A DNA stretch of 64,000 bases from VRUE01 sp963837695 (GTDB lineage Bacteria; Actinomycetota; Thermoleophilia; Solirubrobacterales; 70-9), in contig CAWINZ010000003.1 of assembly GCA_963837695.1 (NCBI GenBank), positions 1 to 64,000 of the forward strand, written 5' to 3'. Under the pieces are notes generated by a model. The model saw only the letters and a list, made by a program, of their open reading frames with translations. It ran no database searches and was not told the DNA's origin. Positions 16,321-23,808 of this stretch are shown here, piece after piece (positions within the stretch are counted from its first letter, which is position 1; every line of letters begins with the position of its first letter). The position numbers and the translations under genes were made by a program.

Positions 16321-17565
16321 GTGAGTGCCGTCGCGCGCGAGGGGCAGAGAACCACTTCACAGCCGTCCGGTCGCTACGTCAAGCGCCTTTGGGAGCCAGA
16401 CCTACGCGCGTATGGGGGCCTCGACGCGCGTCGAGGGGGTTCGTATCAGGCATTTGTGCCTGACCCGATCGCCGACCGGTCCTTCCTGCTCGACGAGGAC
16501 GTCCAGCTCACTCTGCACCAGGGGACGAAGTTGCTCGAGCGCCTCCAGCACGCTCCGACCCGGATCGCGACCCTTGGGGCTGTTGCACAGAACTTGCTGC
16601 GCTCGGAGAGCGTGGCCTCGTCCCGCATCGAGGGCGTACTGATCTCGCACAAGCGGTTGGCGCGAGCCGCCCATCAAGGGCCAGGAAAGCGACGTATCGA
16701 CAACCGGGCGGCTGAGGTCCTGGGGAACGTCGAGGCGATGAAGCAGGCGATCGAGCTGGGCGCTGAGGCCCGGCCGATCGAGGTCGCGGATCTGCTCGAG
16801 ATCCACCGCCTGTTGCTGCGCTTTACCGAGGATCGGGAAATCGCCGGTGTGGTGCGGACGGCGCAGAATTGGATCGGAGGCAGCGACTACAACCCGATCG
16901 GCGCCGCGTTTGTGCCGCCGCCCCCAGAGCATGTGCCGGATCTGCTCGAGGACCTTTGTCGGTTCGCCGCGCGGGACGATTTGGCGCCGATCGTCCAAGC
17001 CGCGATCGTCCACGCACAGTTCGAGACCATCCATCCCTTTGCCGACGGCAATGGCAGAACCGGGCGCGCGCTGGTCTACTCGGTCCTCCGCCGCCGTGGA
17101 GAGGTGAGCACATATATCCCGCCAATCAGCCTCGTGCTCGTCAACACCCCAAAGCACTACATCGGGGGGCTCACCGCCTACAGGGAAGGCGACGTGAGCG
17201 AGTGGTGCGACGCGTTTGCCGGGGCCGTGGCGCGCGCGGCGGAAGGAGCGGAGCGGCTGGCGGCAGCGATCGAGACGCTCGAGGAAAAATGGCTCGAACG
17301 CGCCGGGACGCTACGAAAGGACTCAGCCGCCCGGGTGCTGATCGGGGCCCTTCCTGAGCAGCCCGTCCTCGATGTAGCGCTGGCCCAGCGCCTGATTGAT
17401 AGATCAGGTGAGGCAGCAAGCGGTGCGCTGACGCGGCTGGAGGAGGCGGGCATCCTTCGCAGGCTCAACGAGCGCAAGTGGGGGAGGCTCTGGGAGTGCG
17501 ACGAGCTGCTCGACCTCGTCGAAGAGTTCGAGGAATCGGTGCGGCGCTCATTCCCGGGCGCTTAA
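16321..17565 (+). CDS. Fic-domain AMP-transferase with N-terminal inhibitory motif
   Basis: A 414-residue Fic protein. The active-site motif HPFADGNGRTGR (about residues 239-250) is complete, so nucleotidyl transfer (usually AMP from ATP to a Ser/Thr/Tyr hydroxyl) is expected. Upstream, SSRIEG (about 100-105) matches the S/T-xxx-E-G/N inhibitory helix of class II Fic proteins, meaning autoinhibition in cis. A winged-helix segment occupies the C-terminus (LAQRLIDRSGEAASGALTRL). GTG at 16321 directly follows two palindromes, one covering the ribosome-binding site. The target protein is not known. Confidence 0.88.
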   Translation: MSAVAREGQRTTSQPSGRYVKRLWEPDLRAYGGLDARRGGSYQAFVPDPIADRSFLLDEDVQLTLHQGTKLLERLQHAPTRIATLGAVAQNLLRSESVASSRIEGVLISHKRLARAAHQGPGKRRIDNRAAEVLGNVEAMKQAIELGAEARPIEVADLLEIHRLLLRFTEDREIAGVVRTAQNWIGGSDYNPIGAAFVPPPPEHVPDLLEDLCRFAARDDLAPIVQAAIVHAQFETIHPFADGNGRTGRALVYSVLRRRGEVSTYIPPISLVLVNTPKHYIGGLTAYREGDVSEWCDAFAGAVARAAEGAERLAAAIETLEEKWLERAGTLRKDSAARVLIGALPEQPVLDVALAQRLIDRSGEAASGALTRLEEAGILRRLNERKWGRLWECDELLDLVEEFEESVRRSFPGA

Positions 17566-17659
17566 TACAACACTGGCGTAACACTCTGTTTCTTTCTTGA
17601 CATAGGAAAGTCCGAGTATAGGTTCTCCCTTTGCCAATCGACCCAGGCGGGAGGCCGGG

Positions 17660-20600
17660 GTGTCGGAGGAAGACAAGGCCGGGTCAGATCCAGCGAAGCC
17701 CGACTCGGGCGGATCCGACGCGGAGAACTCGAGTAAGTCACCCTGGCCAGGGGTGCTCGAAAGCGCCGCCAAGGCGCTGATCCCGATCTTCCTCACCGGG
17801 GCCAGCCTGATCGGGTTCGTTGCCTTCGCCGGCGCCGTGATCGTCTGGACGCGCTTCGAGGCGATCGGCGTCCCGCCCGACCAGGTGGTCAAGGCCGTCC
17901 CGCGGAGTGAGCTGGTCGCGACCGGTTCCTCACTGTTGCTCCTCTTCGGCTTCTTCGGCGTCCTCGCGGTACTGGCCACCTATCTGGTCGACCGCAGCGG
18001 CCGCGCCACGCCGGGGATGAGCCGCATGCTGCTCGGAGTTGTGGCGCTGGAGGGAGTCATCGCGATCGGCCTCACCGACAACATCTCAATCCTGCTGAAG
18101 CTGGAGCTGATCATCGGTTTCCTCGTGCTGATCGGGATCTTCCTGGTGTCCACGTTCGATCCGAACTTCACCTTTCACGCCGACGAACTGCCCGCCCGCA
18201 AGGAGGAGACCGAGGACCCCGTGCCGGGGCCCGACGCTCTGCACGAGGCCGACGGAACGCTGCGGATCGCCATCTGGAAGCCGAACGTGACCGTCTGCAT
18301 CGCCGGCGCTTTTGCCGTCCTGGTGTCGCTGCTGGTCGTCGGGGGCCTCTCTGGCTGGCTCTGGTGGGCCGTGCGGGTCGCGACCGTCTTCGCGGGTCAG
18401 GCGCTAGTGACCGGGATCCTGCTCGCCTGGTGGGAGATAGAAGAAAATCGCAAAGCCGAAGAAGCAGCACAGAAGAAGAAAAAGAAAGAGGAAGAAGCGC
18501 GGTTGTTTGGGCTCCTTCTTCCGGTTCGCGAGCTGGTCAAGCGGCACATCCGGTTGCCCGGCGGGTGGGAATTGCCTCAGGGCTGGCGACCAGAGAAGAC
18601 CGGCCGCCCCCGCCCGCACCGGCTCGTCCTGCGCTTCTGGGGCGTCTGTCTACTCCTGGTTCTCGCCGGCTTCACGATCGTCATTCCGGCGGTGAGCGCA
18701 CACCAGTGGTGGCTCGCCGCGTCGTTTGCCGCCGCCTACATCCTGGCGACCGGAGTGTGGCGGGTTGCGGTCCTCTCAAAGGAGAGATTCACCTGGTACG
18801 GGCTCGTTGTGTTCGTTTCCGTGCCCCTGTTCGGCACCTGCACCCTGATGGCCCGCAACGTCGCGGCGCCGCAGGTACAGCCGATGGCGCTGATCCGCAA
18901 CACGGACGGGCCGGACGAAGCGATCCAGGGCATCTACGTCACCGAAGGCAGCGACCGCGTCTACTTCGCCAGCATCGCCACCGAAGGCTGCCAGGACAAG
19001 CTGACTCCGGACAGCGGCCGGTTGCAGTGGGTGCCGACGAGCGAACTCGTCGCGATGTCGGTCGGTCCGCTCCAGGATGTCGACAAGGCCGGCAAGGCGG
19101 CGCTGGAAATGGCCGAAGCGTTGACGCCGAGCATCGAGACGCCGACCGGGGAAAAGGTGAGCCTGCCCGCACCGGAAGAACCAGGGGCGGCCGCGAGTGA
19201 AGACGAAAAAGCGCCGGCGGAAGACGAACCAGCGGTGAGCACTGGGGCGACGGGGCCGAGCTCGGCCACCGGGCCGACGGGCGCAAGCGGCAGCGATGAG
19301 GGCACCGAAGGGCAGACCGGCAGCGAGGAAGACGAAGCGAAAGCCGCCGAAGAAAAAGCCGCCGCCGAAGAAAAAGCCGCCGCCGAAGCGAAGGCGGCGG
19401 AAGCGGCGCGGCTCGACGGTCGGCTGGCCGGGGCAGGGCCGGCGATCCGCCCCAGCTTCGGCGCAGGACTCAAACTGGTCCCGGCCTCGGCCGAGCCCGG
19501 CGATGTGGTCGAACTGCGGATGAGCGCCCCCAAGACCGAAAACGGCGTCGACGGCTTCGGGGAGCCGGGGGAACGCCTCAACCTGCGCCTGGGCGGCGTG
19601 CGGCTGGCTGTGCTGCGCGTGCCGGCGCAGAACCCGGCGCAGGCCGAGTACGTGAAGACCGTCGGTGGCAAGGTGCTGCGGCTTGTGTCCTACTTCACCG
19701 ATCGATCTGGCATGCGTTCGACCGAGTTCGTCCGCGTCGATCCCGAATCGGTGCACAGTGTTACCGACGCCGATCCGGGCCGGGGCAACTTCACCATCAA
19801 GCTAGCCGCCGACGGCAAGCTCGCTCTTCTGCCGCCGACCGGCGGCGAGGACAAAGGCAGACCGCCCGCGGTCATCTTGCCCAGCGGCGAAGAAGAAGAG
19901 CTCGAAAACGTACTCCTCCGCCGTGCCTGGAGCCCGACCAAGATCAAGTTCCGTGTGCCCGACAATGCCCAGGGCGGCGTGGTCAGCGTCGGGTGCGGCC
20001 AGCTCGGCGGCCAGCCGGTGCTCGACGTCGTCCACCCGCCGGTCGCCCGAGTCTCCGTACGCGTGCATCCCGGCAGCGAGCGACTCACCTTCGACAGCAG
20101 CCGGTCCACCGACGAGAGCAAACTGGGGCCGACCCGGGTGTGGACGGTGGGCCATCGTCGCCTTGGCAAAGAAGAAGAAGTCTCGCCCGAGCTGCCGCCT
20201 CGCCTTGCTCCTTATGACGTGAGCCTGACGATCAGCGACAAGAGCGGGCTCTCCGACCGGGTCGACCTGCATATCTGGCGACTGCCGGCGTGGAGTTTCC
20301 TCGGCCCTGAAAGCAGGCGCGCCAGGCGCAGGGAGTACCAACGCCGAATTCGCGATTCGCTCGAAGAAAAGACGATCGAACAGCAGCCGGTCGCGCTCGA
20401 GCTCGACGGCCATGCGGATCTGGGAAGGCGCGACGTCGGCCACTCCCTGGCTGAGGCCGAGCGAGTGCGCAAGCTCCTCTTCGCCCGCCACGAAGCCAAG
20501 CAAGTGCAGAAACCGGAGCAGACCGGCGGAACCGAAGCCCCCAAGAGACAGGCGACGAAGATGCCGAGGCCTGCCGATGAAAGACCGCTTCTGAACGGAA

Positions 20601-20773
20601 GCGCCGCCGTCCCCGTGCTGCTCCGCGCCTACGGCCAGAGCTGTCCGGTCGTCCGCCACCCCGGCGCGCAACCGGCAAACGATCGGGTCGAAATCTTCCT
20701 GCTCGGCCCCAGGGCGACTGTCGGCACCGGCAAGCACTGCCACGCCCCTCGCTCGAGCCGCGCCTACTGGTAG
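17660..20773 (+). CDS. Large multi-spanning membrane protein with OmpA-like C-terminus
   Basis: A 1037-residue protein. About nine hydrophobic segments lie within residues 30-410, interrupted by a charged cytoplasmic run (KKKKKEEE). A Glu/Ala-rich low-complexity stretch (about 505-590, with repeated AEEKAA) leads into beta-rich extracytoplasmic domains (600-900). The C-terminus (ALELDGHADLGRRD ... AYGQSCPVV ... NDRVEIFLL) has the layout of an OmpA/MotB peptidoglycan-binding domain, with an insertion. It may tether a membrane complex to the cell wall. GTG start at 17660. Not assigned to a named family; it lies in an accessory island. Confidence 0.6.
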   Translation: MSEEDKAGSDPAKPDSGGSDAENSSKSPWPGVLESAAKALIPIFLTGASLIGFVAFAGAVIVWTRFEAIGVPPDQVVKAVPRSELVATGSSLLLLFGFFGVLAVLATYLVDRSGRATPGMSRMLLGVVALEGVIAIGLTDNISILLKLELIIGFLVLIGIFLVSTFDPNFTFHADELPARKEETEDPVPGPDALHEADGTLRIAIWKPNVTVCIAGAFAVLVSLLVVGGLSGWLWWAVRVATVFAGQALVTGILLAWWEIEENRKAEEAAQKKKKKEEEARLFGLLLPVRELVKRHIRLPGGWELPQGWRPEKTGRPRPHRLVLRFWGVCLLLVLAGFTIVIPAVSAHQWWLAASFAAAYILATGVWRVAVLSKERFTWYGLVVFVSVPLFGTCTLMARNVAAPQVQPMALIRNTDGPDEAIQGIYVTEGSDRVYFASIATEGCQDKLTPDSGRLQWVPTSELVAMSVGPLQDVDKAGKAALEMAEALTPSIETPTGEKVSLPAPEEPGAAASEDEKAPAEDEPAVSTGATGPSSATGPTGASGSDEGTEGQTGSEEDEAKAAEEKAAAEEKAAAEAKAAEAARLDGRLAGAGPAIRPSFGAGLKLVPASAEPGDVVELRMSAPKTENGVDGFGEPGERLNLRLGGVRLAVLRVPAQNPAQAEYVKTVGGKVLRLVSYFTDRSGMRSTEFVRVDPESVHSVTDADPGRGNFTIKLAADGKLALLPPTGGEDKGRPPAVILPSGEEEELENVLLRRAWSPTKIKFRVPDNAQGGVVSVGCGQLGGQPVLDVVHPPVARVSVRVHPGSERLTFDSSRSTDESKLGPTRVWTVGHRRLGKEEEVSPELPPRLAPYDVSLTISDKSGLSDRVDLHIWRLPAWSFLGPESRRARRREYQRRIRDSLEEKTIEQQPVALELDGHADLGRRDVGHSLAEAERVRKLLFARHEAKQVQKPEQTGGTEAPKRQATKMPRPADERPLLNGSAAVPVLLRAYGQSCPVVRHPGAQPANDRVEIFLLGPRATVGTGKHCHAPRSSRAYW

Positions 20774-20841
20774 CCGTCAACGACCGCTCAGTCGGGCCTC
20801 CGAGCGCACTAGGTTACAAATTCTCAGCTCTCTACCACGGC

Positions 20842-20881
20842 GTCGCTTCGGCGACTAGGAATGAGACCTAGTCATATTTTT
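20842..20881 (+). terminator. Terminator after the OmpA-tailed gene
   Basis: A GTCGC-TTCG-GCGAC hairpin with a UUCG-type loop overlaps a second hairpin, ACTAGG/CCTAGT (20854-20859 with 20867-20872), which is followed by CATATTTTT. This is the best intrinsic terminator in the island and separates the large membrane gene from vapB. Confidence 0.7.
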
Positions 20882-20896
20882 CTGCCCTCATTCGAC

Positions 20897-20921
20897 ATAT
20901 AAAGATGTCCCATCTTGATAT
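20897..20921. promoter_or_regulatory. Operator-like palindrome at vapB
   Basis: ATAT-A-AAGATG-TCC-CATCTT-G-ATAT, symmetric apart from one position per arm. It covers an in-frame ATG at 20905, which argues that translation starts further on (GTG 20932) and that this is the VapBC autoregulation site. Confidence 0.5.
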
Positions 20922-20931
20922 ATTGAGTCGC

Positions 20932-21162
20932 GTGAACCATCCAGCAACAACGCACCGGACGACGATCGAAATCGAGGTTCCGGCCTTCGAGGGCGCGCGT
21001 GAGGTGCTCGGAACGACGGGATACAAGGAGACCGTCAACGAGGCGTTGCGAGTCGTGAGCCGCGGTGAGCAGCTGCGTCGGGGGGCGGCACGGATTCGCG
21101 CCGGCGAGTTGGACGTGATCACGCCGGAGGAACTGCGAGAGCAGCGCGGCCCGCGTTTCTAG
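20932..21162 (+). CDS. vapB: VapB-family antitoxin
   Basis: About 76 residues from GTG 20932 (an upstream ATG at 20905 lies inside an operator-like palindrome). RTTIEIEVPAFEGAREVLGT followed by KETVNEALRVV is the ribbon-helix-helix DNA-binding part of the DUF2191-type VapB antitoxins; the charged C-terminus (GELDVITPEELREQRG) would wrap the toxin. It overlaps vapC by one base (TAGTG). Expected to neutralise the PIN toxin and repress the operon. Confidence 0.8.
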   Translation: MNHPATTHRTTIEIEVPAFEGAREVLGTTGYKETVNEALRVVSRGEQLRRGAARIRAGELDVITPEELREQRGPRF

Positions 21163-21596
21163 TGCCCCGCTTTCTGGCCGACACCTCGATCTGGGCCTGG
21201 GCGCAGAAGGCCGAGCGCCCCGACATAAGGGAGAAGCTCGCGACTCGCTATGAGCAAGGCGAAGTCGTCACCTGCGTCCCGGTCGTGCTCGAGGCCATGC
21301 ATCGTCCAGAGACCGCCGGTCTCTATAACGAGCGCTTCGACGCCCTGTTCGCGCCGCTGGAGCGGATGCCGCTGGAGGACGCGAGCGTGGAGCAGGCTCT
21401 CCGGGTGCAGCGCGAACTCGCCGCAGCATCCGACGGCAACCATCGCCGCCCCGCGATCGACTTCCTGATCGCCGCAGCCGCCGAGGCCGCCGGACCAGAG
21501 GTCGCCCTCTGGTGCTTCGACCGCGACCTGAAGGTGATCTGCGACCACACCGGCCAGCCGTGCGAGCCCGAGGAGTCGACCGGGCCAGGGCACTGA
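21162..21596 (+). CDS. vapC: VapC-family PIN-domain ribonuclease toxin
   Basis: A 144-residue PIN protein. LADTSIW carries the first acidic residue (Asp6), a second acid lies in VPVVLEAMHR, and RPAIDFLIAAAAE and CFDRDLKVI supply the third and fourth. Family members are Mg-dependent endoribonucleases cutting tRNA or rRNA. GTG start overlaps the vapB stop. The C-terminus is slightly extended and acidic. Function as a toxin is inferred from family and pairing. Confidence 0.82.
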   Translation: MPRFLADTSIWAWAQKAERPDIREKLATRYEQGEVVTCVPVVLEAMHRPETAGLYNERFDALFAPLERMPLEDASVEQALRVQRELAAASDGNHRRPAIDFLIAAAAEAAGPEVALWCFDRDLKVICDHTGQPCEPEESTGPGH

Positions 21597-21677
21597 AGCC
21601 ATGGTCACTCGATCGTCGTTATAAGAGCGTTTGTGTGGCCGTTATTTCAACTCACGCCGATGAACTCTGCATGAATC

Positions 21678-21700
21678 TACGGATATATACAAATTCCGTA
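21678..21700. promoter_or_regulatory. Palindrome in the promoter of the second ATPase
   Basis: TACGGA and TCCGTA arms with an 11-base AT-rich spacer lie in a markedly AT-rich stretch just before the ATG at 21714. It looks like an operator overlapping the promoter. Confidence 0.4.
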
Positions 21701-21713
21701 TAATTCTGTATAC

Positions 21714-22889
21714 ATGTCGATAGAAATCGATGCCGGAAACCCTTACACGCCTGACATGGGCGCTCGCCCGCCGTTTCTCGCCGGTCGGGACTCGGAGCTC
21801 GGCTACTTCGACGAAATCATTCAGCAGCTCAGTGCCGGAGGGACGCAGAAGCACCTGATCCTCACGGGCCTGCGCGGAGTGGGCAAGACCGTTTTGCTGA
21901 ACGAGTTCGAGGGAAAGTGCGATGCGGCGGCTTGGCCAGGGGAGACGTGTGAGGTTGCCGCGGGCTCGGCTATCGCCACGATCGTCGCGAGATCCGCCCG
22001 CAAGGCGCTTCTCCAGATGAACGCGACGAAGCGCGCGGGCGATGCGGTCCGCCGAGCGCTCAGGGTCCTCAAGGCGTTCTCGCTCACCGTCGGCGACGCC
22101 ACCTTCAGCATCGACGTGGAGGCGTTGGAAGGGGTCGCGGATTCGGGGGATCTCGCTTCGGACATGCGCGACCTCATGGTCGAGGTCGGACTCGCCGCCG
22201 ACTCCCAGGGTCTCGGCTTTGCCCTCATCCTGGATGAGATGCAGAACTTGCCCAAGGCCGACCTCGAAGCGCTGATAGTCGGCCTGCACAGGGCAAAGCA
22301 GAAAGGCCTTCCCGTTGCGCTCGTGGGGGCAGGACTGCCGTTGCTGCCGGCACTGACGGGCGATGCCAAGAGTTACGCGGAGCGTGGCTTCGAGTTCCGT
22401 GAGATCGGAGCGCTCGGTCGAGTCGCCGCGACCGCCGCCCTGGAGGAGCCCGCGCGGCGTCAGAACGTGACCTGGCAATCGGAAGCCGTAGACCGGGTCA
22501 TCGCACTGGCAGAGGGCTATCCCTATTTCCTCCAGGAGTACGGACGCGTGGCGTGGAAGATTCGCCGCGGCGACTCGGTCGTTGCGGCCGATATCGCGGC
22601 TGCCGAGCCCCTTGCCCGCGACTACCTCGATGAGAACTTCTTCAGCCAGCGAATCGGCAAGCTGCCGATCGGCGAGCAGCGCTACCTGGCCGCAATCGCA
22701 AAGCTCGGCGACGGACCCCAGGGGACGGCGGAAGTCGCGGCGGTCATGGGCCGGCAGCAACAAGAGGCCTCGAGCTGGCGCGACAGGCTGATCAAGGCGA
22801 GCCTGATCTACGCGCCGAGCCGGGGAGAGGTCGACTTCACCGTGCCGCTCTGCGCCGACTACATCCGCCGGGCGATGCCTGCTCCGTAG
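21714..22889 (+). CDS. Orphan AAA ATPase (COG1672/STAND-like)
   Basis: A 391-residue ATPase with the N-terminal box PPFLAGRDSEL, Walker A LTGLRGVGKTVLL (about residues 46-58) and Walker B ALILDEMQNL (about 170). A sensor segment ALVGAGLPLLPAL follows, and a predicted winged helix lies at the C-terminus. It is a distant relative of the minus-strand ATPase at 14953-16152; the two bracket the island. The partner or target is unknown. It is monocistronic, followed by the long pilin leader. Confidence 0.72.
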   Translation: MSIEIDAGNPYTPDMGARPPFLAGRDSELGYFDEIIQQLSAGGTQKHLILTGLRGVGKTVLLNEFEGKCDAAAWPGETCEVAAGSAIATIVARSARKALLQMNATKRAGDAVRRALRVLKAFSLTVGDATFSIDVEALEGVADSGDLASDMRDLMVEVGLAADSQGLGFALILDEMQNLPKADLEALIVGLHRAKQKGLPVALVGAGLPLLPALTGDAKSYAERGFEFREIGALGRVAATAALEEPARRQNVTWQSEAVDRVIALAEGYPYFLQEYGRVAWKIRRGDSVVAADIAAAEPLARDYLDENFFSQRIGKLPIGEQRYLAAIAKLGDGPQGTAEVAAVMGRQQQEASSWRDRLIKASLIYAPSRGEVDFTVPLCADYIRRAMPAP

Positions 22890-23027
22890 CCGTTTACGGG
22901 TTATCCGGTAGGTCGTCGGTCCGCATATTGCCGCTGGCCTGAGTTTTTGGCGGATGAAGCCCAAATTTCGGGGATTAAGGGATTCGGGTTGCTGTCGAAG
23001 AGGGGGGTGTGATGAATCTGCCAGTGC
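22890..23027. other. Promoter and upstream leader of the pilin gene
   Basis: A 138-base non-coding stretch between the ATPase stop and the riboswitch aptamer. I see no open reading frame with coding character and no terminator for the ATPase. It presumably holds the pilin promoter. Confidence 0.5.
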
Positions 23028-23112
23028 TTCGGTGCAAAAGGCAAACCCGCTGTGAGGCGGGGGCGCAAAGCTTGCGGGGCTCCTCTGGAGCCGGCCGGGC
23101 TACCACCGGGGT
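23028..23112 (+). promoter_or_regulatory. GEMM-I (cyclic dinucleotide) riboswitch
   Basis: The two GEMM-I signature blocks are exact: GGCAAACC at 23040-23047 and CGCAAAGC at 23064-23071. Between them is a stem capped by a GTGA (GNRA) loop at 23052-23055; a second short stem GGCTC/GAGCC follows, and P1 closes as CGGTG (23030-23034) with CACCG (23104-23108). The base before GGCAAACC, equivalent to Vc2 G20, is A (23039), a change linked to cGAMP recognition in Geobacter GEMM-Ib riboswitches. It lies 69 bases upstream of the major pilin start; the expression platform is not obvious. Confidence 0.85.
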
Positions 23113-23181
23113 CGACAGACACCACGTGGCTTCAAGCGACGGGGCTCTGGCGCAAACGATTAGGACCATAGGAGGTCACTA

Positions 23182-23667
<486 letters not shown>

Positions 23668-23715
23668 TCCATCTAGCCCCCTCACCTTGGCCTAGCCAAG
23701 CGTGAACCGAATTGC

Positions 23716-23745
23716 CGAAGGGCGGGCCTCTGCGCCCGCCCTTCG
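23716..23745 (+). terminator. Hairpin after the pilin gene
   Basis: A 12-bp perfect stem (CGAAGGGCGGGC with complement) and a 6-base loop. There is no T run after it, so it may be a partial terminator or an mRNA-stabilising structure that separates high pilin expression from the operon that follows. Confidence 0.6.
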
Positions 23746-23808
23746 CGCGTTCGGCCAGGCGTCCAGGCATGGCTAAGCGAATGGCCTATTCGAGCCGATA
23801 GAGCAGAG

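Noticed and set aside
20905..20931. ATG 20905 as the vapB start
   Set aside because: It lies inside an operator-like palindrome and adds nine residues before the conserved domain.
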